Source: Argyresthia goedartella (lineage: Eukaryota; Arthropoda; Insecta; Lepidoptera; Argyresthiidae). From it: a DNA stretch of 64,000 nt. Positions within the stretch are counted from its first letter, which is position 1. The number at the start of each line of letters is the position of its first letter. The translations under genes were made by a program, and so were the position numbers. Below the pieces are notes generated by a model. That model saw nothing but the letters and a program-made list of their open reading frames with translations. It was not told where the DNA came from and did no database searches. The DNA is taken from the NCBI GenBank assembly GCA_949825045.1, contig OX463813.1, forward strand, positions 26,952,001-27,016,000, given 5' to 3'. This document shows, in pieces, positions 30,938 through 40,731 of the stretch.

Positions 30938-31970
30938 CATTCTATTAATATTTTAGGTGGTCCAGCCCATTTGATTCTGACGTAGACGAGGAGATCAGGA
31001 GCGAAGTTCAGAAGAAAAAACCTGCTGCGAAGGCGAAAAAAACTTCAACCCCTAAAGCGAAAAAAGCGGCGGCAATCCCAACACCAGCACTAACTGATGC
31101 CGGTTCTGAGTCGGATGAGGAGCCCATTCCTTGTGCTCAGCCCAAGAAACGGAAGAGAATTGCTACCTTCCCAGATTCCGAGGTAAGCTTTAATATTATT
31201 TTATTTAAACAACCATTTCTCATGTTTTAAACTAAATGTAGCATCTTGTTTGAATAATATTTTATGCTCGTCTATTTTAATTTTTTAATCATTATTTACT
31301 TTTATCTGTAGCACAAACATGTAAACATTCAAGATCTGATGTTTGTTTTTTATTTAGTTATCCAGCCGGGATTCGAATCCGCGATCCCTCGCATGGTAGG
31401 CAGACGCACAACTTCTGCACCGCAAGCCCCGCCCCTAATTTTATTTGTAATTACTTTGATTAACTTTTGATTAAAGATATACCAAAAATGTTTCGTAAAA
31501 ACAATTTCCTCTTATCTTAATCCAACTTAACTCACAGTTTTAAAATAATTGCTAATAATAATTGATTGACATGCATATTTTACTAGTGAAATTACATTGA
31601 CAATGTAAAATATATTTTTTTTTAAATAATAGCGAATGCCTATTTCACATCTTTACAGGATGAGCTAGAGCCGATTCGTGCATCAGCGCTCAAGAACTTT
31701 CTTTCACGTCGCACCGGCTCGGGGTGTTCATTCCAGTCCGATCCTTCACGTCGAGGCGAATATTATGTGGAGCTACGGGTGTACAACAGCCGTGAGTTAG
31801 AGGGAAGCAAGTTAGGAGATCGGGACAGATGTAAATTGGCTTTGATACATATGAAAACGAATGTAAATGGAGATGCTCCCCTATGGAATTCGATTTCAAA
31901 AGTAGTTACTGATAGTAAGGAGCAATTCAAGGGAGTAAGACCAGTCATTTATCCTTTGAATATTATGTAA
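30705..31970 (+). CDS. Three-exon basic/acidic nuclear-type protein, copy 2
   Basis: Coding parts 30,705-30,706, 30,957-31,182 and 31,659-31,970. The start codon is split: AT ends exon 1, and G starts exon 2 after the acceptor ATATTTTAG. Without splicing the ATG would be followed at once by TAA. The exon 2 to 3 junction is phase 0 (GAG/gtaagc, tttacag/GAT). The first half of the 179-residue product is low-complexity with several basic clusters and SESDEEP; the second half is a compact domain without a recognised family. It is followed by the polymerase gene on the same strand 235 bp later. Confidence 0.65.
30826..30937 (-). repeat. SINE-like sequence and T44 run in intron 1, copy 2
   Basis: The tRNA-like head on the minus strand abuts 44 T (38 in copy 1). 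The T-run lies 19 bp before the splice acceptor and can serve as its polypyrimidine tract. Confidence 0.65.
31360..31440 (-). repeat. tRNA-derived SINE-like sequence in intron 2, copy 2
   Basis: Mirror of 22,540-22,622, with a clear B box GGATTCGAATCCC on the minus strand, antisense to the host gene. Confidence 0.6.
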
Positions 31971-32204
31971 TGCAAAGCTGTCGATATCCGAATATCGCAA
32001 GCGTAAGAATCAGCCTCCGTCTGTCATTTATCCTTTGTTTTTTTAAATCTTAATATTTTTAGCAACTTATTAACATAAAAATTCATGTAATCAATACAAG
32101 TCATTGTTATAATTTTTTCATCGTTCACATAATTTGATATTTTACTAATCTTTTACAACAGCAGTATTTGATTAAATAGATAATTCTCTTACCTACAGAT
32201 AAAA

Positions 32205-35200
32205 ATGGTTTATTGTCAAGAATGTCAAGCATATGTCTCACGATTATCTTCTCACAAGAAAAGTAGCATTCACAAATCTAACTGTTTGATACGAACTGAG
32301 TTAAGCAATGTTAAAATAATAGCAACAGCGTTTAGAAATAGAATAATCAGTTATAGAGTCAATCCTGAAAAAGAATATCTTGTACCTGATTTTTTTTTGT
32401 CAGATAACTATTCTACCGTTAGTAATCTTATAAGCACCCTTCTAAGAAAACATCGATCGTTAAAAGTAAACATAGAACTTTTTATTACATATAATCTACC
32501 TAAAGATAACACTCAATCTTTAAAATCATTTAACACAAAATATACCATGGTATTGCAAAGTACTGATATTTCCGTTTTATACCATGATTTATCAAACCTT
32601 TTGCTAATGAAGTGCTTAGAGTTTGAACACGCAGAGTCGGGGTGGACTATAGAGTCAGTAAGTCATTTGGAGATAAACATTGCGAAATTTAGTCCGTTGA
32701 AAGCAGGATCGTACATACCACTTCCGAAAAGTATTCAAAACACAAAGTCTTGTCTAAATATAAAAAATAATGATGAGTACTGTTTTTTGTGGAGCATTGT
32801 AGCACATTTATATCCTGCAAAAAATAATCCCAATAGACTTTCATCTTACCCTCATTTCTCTAACTTTTTTAACACTTCAGGAATGTCATTTCCCCCCAGC
32901 TTTAAATGTATTAAATGGTTTGAAAGACATAATACGGGAGTGAGTGTCAATATTTATGGATTAGATGAACATGGTAGTATAACAGGTCCTCTATACAAAA
33001 CTTTGCGAAGACGTGTTGAGCATGTGAATTTGTTATTTATCAGTTGTAAATCGAAAAATCATTTCTGTTTAATTAAAGATATGGGAAAGCTCTTACACAA
33101 CCAACTCACGAAACACAAATCACGAATTCATCTTTGTGATGAATGCTTCATGTACTTTAGTACAGAAGAGAAGTTAGCAAGTCATAATTGTGCAGGGATA
33201 CAGACTGTTCTTCCTGAGGAAGGCAGCAAAACAGGTTTTTCAAATTATGAAAGAACACAAAGGATTCCAATAGTGATATATGGTGACTTCGAGAGTTTAC
33301 TCCGCGAGTATTCAGATAAACATAAATCCACTCATGTAGAGAATGTGCAGGTACACGAAGCAACTTGTTTCGGTTATTTCATTTGTTGTAAGTCTAATCC
33401 AGAGTTAAATGATTAAGTTTCCTACAGGGGTTCCAACTGTTCTCAAAAGTTTTGTGAGTCAATTTGCAAGGATTTGCTTCGTTTACATAAAATATTATCT
33501 GTACAAAGAGAAATGACTCCCTTAACAGAAGAAGAAAAATTAAGAGTGGAAAATACAACTAACTGTCATATATGTAAAAAATCATTTTCTCTCGAAGATA
33601 CAAAAGTTCTAGATCATGATCACTTTACTGGGAAATTTAGAGGACCTGCACACAATTCATGCAATTTAAATTGTAAGACTTGTCCATTCATTCCAATAAT
33701 TTTCCATAACCTTTCTGGTTACGATTGTCATCTATTTATTGTAGAGCTATCTAAAATATGTGGTCGCATTAAACTATTACCAAAAAACAAAGAAAAATAT
33801 ATTTCCTTTACAAAGTTTATCCCACTTGACAGACAACATACTGCTCAGCTGAAATTTGTTGATTCTTTAAATTTTTTGGATTCAAGTTTAGATAATCTCA
33901 TTAAAACACTTGAAACCGAAGACTTCATTAACTTAAAGTCATTTTATGAAGATGAAAAGATGTTTAATTTAGCTCGGAGAAAAGGTGTCTTTTGCTATGA
34001 CTATGTAGATTCGTGGGATAGATATAATGAGACCACATTACCAGACAGAAACAAATTTTATAACAAACTCACTTCTGAGATTATTACCAATGATGATTAT
34101 AATCATGCTATGAATGTTTGGGAAACATTTGGAATGAAAACTCTTGGAGACTATACAGATTTTTACTTGAAATGTGATGTTTTATTACTTTCTGACGTAT
34201 TTGAAAAATTTAGATTTATGAGTCTTAATCATTACAATCTAGACCCTTGTCACTATGTTTCTTCACCATCTTTAAGTTGGGATGCTATGCAGCTTTATAC
34301 AGGTGTTGAGTTAGACTTAATATCAGATGTTGAAATCTATCAAATGTTTGAAAAAGGTATCAGAGGGGGTTTAGCTCAATGCTCACGACGGTATGCAAAA
34401 GCGAATAATAAATATTTATCCGATTATAAACCTAACATATCTTCAAATTATTTAATGTATTTTGACTGTGTTAATTTATATGGATATGTGATGATGTCAA
34501 AATTACCCACCGGAAATTTTAGATTTTTAAAAGAAAATGAATTGATCAATTTTAATGTCATGACGATAAGTTCTCATAGTGATACAGGTTTCATTCTTGA
34601 AGTAGATTTACATTATCCTTCTGAAATTCATGACAATCATGCAGATCTACCGTTTGCTGCAGAACAATTAAAGGTTCCATTTCCCCTTGGTAAAAATATA
34701 AAATTAGTATCCAATTTATTTGATAAATATAAGTATGTGATTCATTATGTACATTTACAAAAATGCTTAGAACATGGCTTACAATTACTTAAAATTCATA
34801 GAGTTCTTTCATTTGATCAAAGAGCATTTTTAGAACCTTATATAACTCTCAATACAACTCTAAGACAAAACGCAAAGTCTGAATTCGAAAAAAATTTTTT
34901 CAAGAAACAAAATAACTCAATTTTTGGTAAGACTATAGAGAATAAGAGAAAGCAGGTAGATGTGAAACTGATAAACATTTGGTCTGATTCATCAAATAAA
35001 ACAAACAAATATATTGGTGCTGAAAAATATATAAGCGCTCCTAATTTTAAAAATTTGGTCATTATTTCAAAAGATTTGGTAGTCATACAGATGGAGCCCT
35101 CAAAAGTCATTCTGGATAAACCAATTTATGTAGGTTTTAGTATATTAGATCTAGCAAAAACACATTTATATAATTTTCATTACTCAGTAATGAAAAAAAT

Positions 35201-35708
35201 TTATGACAAGAACATCCAACTATGTTACACAGATACAGATAGCCTTCTGTATCTTATAAATACAGAGGATATTTATGAAGACATGAAAAAACATATTAAA
35301 TATTTTGATACTAGTAATTTTAAGTGTGACAATGTGTACAATATGCCATGTTTAAATAAACAAATTCCAGGATATTTTAAAGATGAGATGAGTGGGGATG
35401 TTATTTCAGAATTTGTGGGCTTAAGAGCCAAGTTGTATTGTATAGAGACAAATAAAAACTGTTCAGTTAAGAAAGCCAAGGGTGTGAAAAAATGTGTTGT
35501 AAAAAAATTGGATATTAATAAATATAAGGATGCTTTATTTAAAAACATAGAATTTAAAGATTCAATGTATTTTATACGATCTAAAAATCACTGTGTCTAT
35601 ACACAAAAAGTAAATAAGGTTGTTTTAAATGCAAATGATGATAAAAGACAGATATTAAATGGAAGTTTTAAAACATTGCCCTGGGGACATTATTCCACTA
35701 TATTTTAA
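32205..35708 (+). pseudogene. polB: Family B DNA polymerase with premature stop, copy 2
   Basis: Same 1,167-codon reading frame as copy 1, but codon 404 (33,414-33,416) is TAA where copy 1 has a tyrosine codon: a single T-to-A change. The stop falls after ExoI and before the endonuclease-VII-like module, so all three polymerase motifs would be lost. The frame stays open after it, and motifs A, B and C are unchanged, which points to a recent mutation. An ATG at 33,474 could start a fragment without ExoI, but no promoter is evident. The pair LV replaces MA near residue 950. Confidence 0.93.
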
Positions 35709-35748
35709 GAAATAACCTGCTGTTGTAAATTAATTAAAAAAAATAAAC

Positions 35749-35811
35749 AAAATTTAACCATGTTATATCTAAAGTGGAATCATCACTTTAGATATAATGT
35801 TGTTAAATTTT
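35749..35811. repeat. Strong hairpin after the polymerase gene, copy 2
   Basis: Stem 35,763-35,776 pairs perfectly with 35,784-35,797 around a 7-nt loop, with an outer 10-bp stem after a 4-nt internal loop. It lies 40 bp past the polymerase stop. Confidence 0.75.
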
Positions 35812-35974
35812 GCGGTTTAACTTTGTAAAAATAACCAAATGAGGTTTTATGTATTTGTAGTTAATATAATTTGCTCCATGTACTGTTGATATTTACTCGC
35901 TTATTCCAATAAAATAATATTGTTTAACCTTATTGTTTGTATCATTTATTGAAACCCTCCAGTTCCTTAACAAT

Positions 35975-36077
35975 GTAGAGCTTGTCTTATCTCAAATGAC
36001 GCACCACCTCATTTCTCATACAAGCAGATGGAGTTTAAAGTGGAGAGGCATGTCATTTGAGCTGAGACAAGCTCTAC
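35975..36077. repeat. Imperfect 26-bp stem hairpin, copy 2
   Basis: Arms 35,975-36,000 and 36,052-36,077, 24 of 26 bases paired, loop 51 nt. Together with the hairpin at 35,749 it fills the gap between two convergent genes. Confidence 0.7.
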
Positions 36078-36278
36078 TTTGTAAATTTTTATCTACTGAA
36101 GTTTTTATCTATCCTAGTTAAAATCTCATTAAATAAATTAAACACAAACTTTTAAATATCAATTTATTCACATTTACATTTACATGGGATATATTTATTA
36201 GATAAAATAGTATGAAGTCATCGTATACTAGAATAAGGTGAGATAGCTAACATAAATAACAAAAACTACTTATTGATA

Positions 36279-36677
36279 TTAATTATCACTATTATCACAT
36301 ATTTTTTTTGAAATTTTTCTAATTAAATTCTCAGTCTCTTCGAGTACATCCTCATATAAATTTTTTACCACATATTGCACAACAACATTTCTATTCTTAT
36401 TTCGTTCGTCTAGTGCCTCGATTTCAATTTTTATAACACATGATCCCGAAGCATTTTCTTTTTTAATAAAGGAAGCATCATTCAGTTTCCTTTTTTTAGG
36501 GGCAATGGTTTTTTCCTTCTTCTTGGATTCCAACCATGCTATCCTCCTATTTTCAGCTTTATCTAGCCAAGCGTTTACATCTTGACCTTCACCCCCAACA
36601 CCGAACTCATCAATCAAACTAGGGTCCACAGCTGGGGGGCTAACATTGTAGTAGTTGAAGACAGAGTTCTCCGACAT
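36279..36677 (-). CDS. Spliced acidic protein gene, full-length copy
   Basis: 132 residues from the ATG at 36,677, just after the splice acceptor TTGTTTCAG. The intron donor GTGAGT lies 96 bp upstream in the 5' untranslated region. Unlike copy 1 it keeps the 28-residue stretch SGSCVIKIEIEALDERNKNR and following residues, which reads like a beta-strand and helix and may be the functional core. Acidic N-terminal part (PSLIDEFGVGGEG), basic middle (APKKRKL), helical C-terminus. Family not recognised. It is the only gene of the element on this strand, so it probably has separate timing from the virion genes. Confidence 0.65.
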   Translation of the reverse strand: MSENSVFNYYNVSPPAVDPSLIDEFGVGGEGQDVNAWLDKAENRRIAWLESKKKEKTIAPKKRKLNDASFIKKENASGSCVIKIEIEALDERNKNRNVVVQYVVKNLYEDVLEETENLIRKISKKICDNSDN

Positions 36678-37068
36678 TTCTGAAACAACATTCACATGTT
36701 TTTTAAAACTTACTGCAGCAATGATTTGAAGTATAATATTATTTTTAAACAGACATGTAAAATAGGTACTCACTTGTAAATAATAAAGTTGCTTGAATAG
36801 TTTATTAGATCCTTGAGACTGGAAGTAATCCCTCAGAGCTCTAAGACACTTAGATGTGCACACTGATTAGGTTAAATATACACTGATATAAAATAAACTG
36901 CTTGTGATGAGTATAGACTGAGCGAGGGGAAGGGAGGGTTGTTTAGGTTTTGTTAATATAAAAGGAGATCTGCTGACGTAAGTAAAGATGAAACTTAAAA
37001 CGGATACATTTTCTAGGAATTTCAGAAACTAATCAAACTTTTATAAGTATTCAATAACATAATAATAT

Positions 37069-37091
37069 ACATACATACATACATACATACA
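37069..37091. repeat. (ACAT)n microsatellite in the divergent promoter region, copy 2
   Basis: Mirror of the ATGT run in copy 1. Confidence 0.85.
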
Positions 37092-37229
37092 TATGCTTGA
37101 ACCTTTTCACCTAAGAGGGGTAGGCATAGACTAAAGATCTTCATTTGCTATGATCCTGGTATACTATATGAAATCTATTCTTATGCAAACAATAAATACA
37201 CATGCTATTTAATGTATTAATAGCTCATT

Positions 37230-37934
37230 ATGTCATCAGAAACTAAAATGAAGTTAATCAAACAACCCGTTTCTTTAAATATTTGTGAAATAAAAGTTGA
37301 TAAAAATACTAACACTTTTAGACATAGCATTCTTTTACCAAATTCCATTCGCTGCATAATATGCGGGCCATCGAATTGTGGAAAAACAAATGTAATGATA
37401 AGTTTGTTATTAAATGAAAATGGGTTAAAATTTCATAACATTTATCTTTATTCGAAAACAGCTTTCCAGCCAAAATATCTATTTTTAGAGGAAGTGATAA
37501 GATACATTCCAGAAATTAAATTGTTCCTGTTCCAAGATGAAAAAAATGTTATTCCACCCCACGATGCTTTGACAAAATCAATATTTATTTTTGATGATGT
37601 AGTCTGTGAAAATCAGAGTGATATACGTAATTATTTTTCCATGGGTCGACATAAAAAAATTGATTGTTTTTATTTATCGCAAACTTACTCAAAAATACCT
37701 AAGCAGTTGATTCGAGATAATGCTAATTTATTAGTTATCTTCAAACAAGATGATGTAAATTTAAAACATATTTATGATGAGCATGTCAATTCTGATATGA
37801 GTTGGCATAGATTTAAATCAATGGCTACTGATATATGGAAAGAAAAATACGCATGTTTAATAATTAACAAAGATTGTGAGCTAGATAAGGGAAGGTACAG
37901 GAAATATTTTGATATATTTATTAAATTAGAATAA
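37230..37934 (+). CDS. Genome-packaging ATPase, copy 2
   Basis: 234 residues, identical to copy 1. P-loop GPSNCGKT, Walker B FDDVV and YLSQTYSK are intact. It is the first gene of a run of plus-strand genes (37.2-43.6 kb) that together encode the virion and integration functions. The 92-bp gap to the DUF8207 gene and absence of an obvious poly(A) signal between them suggest close transcriptional linkage, which is inference. Confidence 0.93.
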   Translation: MSSETKMKLIKQPVSLNICEIKVDKNTNTFRHSILLPNSIRCIICGPSNCGKTNVMISLLLNENGLKFHNIYLYSKTAFQPKYLFLEEVIRYIPEIKLFLFQDEKNVIPPHDALTKSIFIFDDVVCENQSDIRNYFSMGRHKKIDCFYLSQTYSKIPKQLIRDNANLLVIFKQDDVNLKHIYDEHVNSDMSWHRFKSMATDIWKEKYACLIINKDCELDKGRYRKYFDIFIKLE

Positions 37935-38026
37935 AAGGATTATATATTACTGTCATTAGAAAAAAAATACCACTATAGTGCAAGCTATAAGAACGAACAG
38001 AAGTGTACAATTATTAGTACTTTAAA

Positions 38027-38848
38027 ATGGATGTAGATATAAAAAAACAAATAATAAAATCAGTAAGGAATATTAAAAATAAATTAAAAATACTGAAAGA
38101 GGAAGAAGATATTTCAGAACGTAAACAACGTAAGATATTAAAACCCATTACTGATCCGTTAGAGTCGATAGTCTCGATACATAAAAACGAAGAGAATAAA
38201 AACAATCAAATGGAAGCTTCCAATGAGAATAATGATGATTACTTTAGCTCATGTACAAGTGACACTAGTATGCATACTGAAGATGAATTAGATGATAGTA
38301 TTTTCCATGATGAAAGGAATAAAAACATTACTTATGGTATAAGAAACGAAGGAGGCAAAGTACTAATAGGAAACGTTCCCATCGTAATAAAGAAAACTGA
38401 AGATAGTTCAGTGTTTAGTATTAAAGATAAAAGCTATGTCATTACTCCAGGTCTATCAGAGTTGTTGTTTGAAAATAAACCTAAGATAGATTTGATCACA
38501 GAACAAGATAGGTTACTATATAAAGATATTTTAATTGCTACTAATGCACATAGAAGAGGATTTATTCCATCAGGACAAATACAAGGTAATTCAGGAATAA
38601 AATATTCAAAAATAATTAAGCCTTTATTTCTTGAAACTGAAACAAAAAAAGTACAACAAGGTGGTAGTTTACCAATATTAAAAAAATATAAATCAAATAC
38701 TGATTTAGTATACTGGGACAATCCTAATGAACTTATTGATAGGTTAAAACTTTTAGTTGCCTCAAAGAGTGCAGGAAATACCAATCATGATAATGAAATA
38801 ATTTCTATAATAGAGGAATTAAAAGAAGCAGGTATTATTAGAGAATAA
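38027..38848 (+). CDS. DUF8207-like protein, copy 2
   Basis: 273 residues, identical to copy 1. The charged N-terminal half is low-complexity and the conserved half begins near residue 105 (TYGIRNEGGKVLIGN). The family is known to me only from arthropod Polintons, with no assigned activity. The TPGLSELLF and HRRGF words are its best recognisable points. Confidence 0.75.
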   Translation: MDVDIKKQIIKSVRNIKNKLKILKEEEDISERKQRKILKPITDPLESIVSIHKNEENKNNQMEASNENNDDYFSSCTSDTSMHTEDELDDSIFHDERNKNITYGIRNEGGKVLIGNVPIVIKKTEDSSVFSIKDKSYVITPGLSELLFENKPKIDLITEQDRLLYKDILIATNAHRRGFIPSGQIQGNSGIKYSKIIKPLFLETETKKVQQGGSLPILKKYKSNTDLVYWDNPNELIDRLKLLVASKSAGNTNHDNEIISIIEELKEAGIIRE

Positions 38849-38898
38849 ATAGAGCGTAAACTTTTTCATTAAACTAGTTTATTACTGACGGGCTAGCG

Positions 38899-39189
38899 AT
38901 GAACATCGATAAGTTTGGACATCATGTATTTAAACGACAGAAAATGGATAGTCACTCAGATTATCTGATTTGTAGTATGACTGATGGATCTTTAAATAAG
39001 CTCCTTAAAAATATTGTAAATCCAGTAGATGCTGGAGATTGTGTGAACAAACAATATGTTGATAAGAATATAGAGAGCTTAGAAATTAAACTCAAATCAA
39101 TAAACCAAAATCTGACACAAATTGGATCAGAAATCAACAGTATCAAACAAAGTATAGAGTCAGTGAAACAGAAAATTAAAAAAAAATGA
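38899..39189 (+). CDS. Fibre-like coiled-coil minor protein, copy 2
   Basis: 96 residues. It ends in a run of nine A followed by TGA, and the integrase ATG lies inside that run (39,186-39,188). The integrase is in the -1 frame, so either reinitiation at ATGA or slippage on A AAA AAA could link the two products. One residue differs from copy 1 (Thr for Ala in the coil). Confidence 0.62.
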   Translation: MNIDKFGHHVFKRQKMDSHSDYLICSMTDGSLNKLLKNIVNPVDAGDCVNKQYVDKNIESLEIKLKSINQNLTQIGSEINSIKQSIESVKQKIKKK

Positions 39190-40124
39190 GTAAAGAAATT
39201 GTAGTGAAAGAAATACATAAGCAAGCAAGAAAAAATTTTCCAAGAAGACATGTTGTGATGAAAGACATTGATGATTTATGGCAAGCTGATCTAATCGACA
39301 TGCAATCTATTTCTAGAGAAAATTCTAATTTCAAATACATATTGGCTGTTATTGATGTCTTTTCAAAGTATGCTTGGGTATATCCTTTAAAACAAAAGAA
39401 TATGGAACAAACATTTAAAGCATTCCAACATTTATTTAGTAAAAATCGTATTCCTAAAAATTTGCAAACTGATTTAGGAACTGAATTTTACAACAAGAAA
39501 CTTAAAACATTGTTCAATCATTATAATATAAATCATTACTCAACATATTCTACTAAGAAAGCTTCTGTAGTAGAAAGATTTATTAGAACCTTTAAAGGTA
39601 TTATGTATAGATATTTTAGTTTAAAAGGAAACTATGTTTGGTTTAGTCATGATATTCTTTCAAAATTAATAGAAATGTATAATGGCAGAATGCATAGAAC
39701 AATAGGTTTGAAACCCAATCAAGTAAATGCAAGTCATAAAGAACAGATATTGCAAAAATATAAAAATAATATACGTTTAGATAAAAGGTTCATACAAAAT
39801 AAAACTATACTTAAGTTTGGAGATTATGTGCGTATAAGTAAGTATAAAGGAACTTTTGAAAAAGGGTATACACCAAATTGGTCGACAGAAATATTTAAAA
39901 TTATAAAAATCCAGAACACAGACCCTGTCACTTATCTCCTAGAAGATGCTAAAAAAAATCCTATATTAGGATCGTTCTATATTCAAGAATTACAAAAAAC
40001 TAGACATCCTGATATTTATCTTGTTGAAAAAGTCATAAAAAAGAATGGAAATAAGCTATTCGTAAAATGGTTAGGTTTGTCTTCTAATGAAAACTGTTGG
40101 ATAGATAAATCAAAAGTTTTATAA
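39186..40124 (+). CDS. Polinton integrase with chromodomain, copy 2
   Basis: 312 residues with D35, D96 and E130 intact and a C-terminal chromodomain, in which Ser replaces Pro of copy 1 (KWLGLSSNENCW). The upstream frame is closed by a TAA at 39,177, so the ATG at 39,186 is the only start within this frame. The gene is free of lesions. Both copies could therefore supply enzyme for new insertions. Confidence 0.95.
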   Translation: MSKEIVVKEIHKQARKNFPRRHVVMKDIDDLWQADLIDMQSISRENSNFKYILAVIDVFSKYAWVYPLKQKNMEQTFKAFQHLFSKNRIPKNLQTDLGTEFYNKKLKTLFNHYNINHYSTYSTKKASVVERFIRTFKGIMYRYFSLKGNYVWFSHDILSKLIEMYNGRMHRTIGLKPNQVNASHKEQILQKYKNNIRLDKRFIQNKTILKFGDYVRISKYKGTFEKGYTPNWSTEIFKIIKIQNTDPVTYLLEDAKKNPILGSFYIQELQKTRHPDIYLVEKVIKKNGNKLFVKWLGLSSNENCWIDKSKVL

Positions 40125-40229
40125 GCAAAATATACAAGTTACATTCTCATTCTGATAATACCTCTTCGAAAAGAAACATCTTTTCATACAATTTTTATAA
40201 ATAGTATTTTACAATTCGTTTAGATTACA

Positions 40230-40715
40230 ATGGTGATGCAAAAATCAAAAACAAATCAAAAAAAATGTATTAATAAAAATGACAAAAATAATATCAAAAA
40301 AGGCACTGGAATGAAAAAAACTTTTAAAAATATAGTTTCAATTACAAAAAAGCATATAAAAAAATTTAAACCTCAATGCAAAAAGGCAGCTATCGAACTC
40401 GCCATGGCTGTTGTTAAAGAATTGGGTTCAGATTCAGATGAGTCTGTGATTACCCCGCGTGTGATACCTATCCCAAAAGTTGGAGGATTCTTGCCATTGA
40501 TACCGATATTTGCTGGACTGTCTGCTGCTGGTGGTTTGGCTGGAGGGGCAGCTGGCATTGCTAAAGCAGTTAATGCTATTAAATGCGCTAAGGAACGCTT
40601 GAAAGAATTAAAACGACATAACAAGAAAATGGAAACACTGTGTATAGGAAAAGGATTATGTCTCAAAGAGCGTGGTGATGGTTTGGGAATTTATGTAAAT
40701 AATAAAAAAAACTAA
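40230..40715 (+). CDS. PX / pVI-like minor capsid protein, longer form
   Basis: 161 residues when started at the ATG at 40,230. The extra 27 residues (MVMQKSKTNQKK...) are lysine- and asparagine-rich and run through an A8 tract; copy 1 has A7 there and loses this frame. The internal ATG at 40,311 gives the 134-residue form present in both copies, so the shared start is the safer one. Glycine/alanine amphipathic segment and basic tail as in copy 1. The stop TAA at 40,713 lies directly behind the slippery site. Confidence 0.78.
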   Translation: MVMQKSKTNQKKCINKNDKNNIKKGTGMKKTFKNIVSITKKHIKKFKPQCKKAAIELAMAVVKELGSDSDESVITPRVIPIPKVGGFLPLIPIFAGLSAAGGLAGGAAGIAKAVNAIKCAKERLKELKRHNKKMETLCIGKGLCLKERGDGLGIYVNNKKN

Positions 40716-40731
40716 ATCATAGGCTACCCAA
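40706..40731 (+). promoter_or_regulatory. -1 ribosomal frameshift signal, copy 2
   Basis: A AAA AAC at 40,706-40,712, zero-frame stop at 40,713-40,715, spacer of 5 nt, then a 14-nt stem arm (40,718-40,731, CATAGGCTACCCAA). Its perfect complement TTGGGTAGCCTATG lies at 40,882-40,895, inside the protease codons for the catalytic histidine region. The loop is 150 nt. Confidence 0.75.

Noticed and set aside
35933..36121. 62-codon frame between polymerase and acidic gene
   Set aside because: It spans the 26-bp hairpin; the frame is a by-product of the inverted repeat.
36678..36863. N-terminal extension of the acidic protein reading through the upstream intron
   Set aside because: It has no ATG start, and good donor and acceptor sites show that this part is an intron and 5' untranslated exon.
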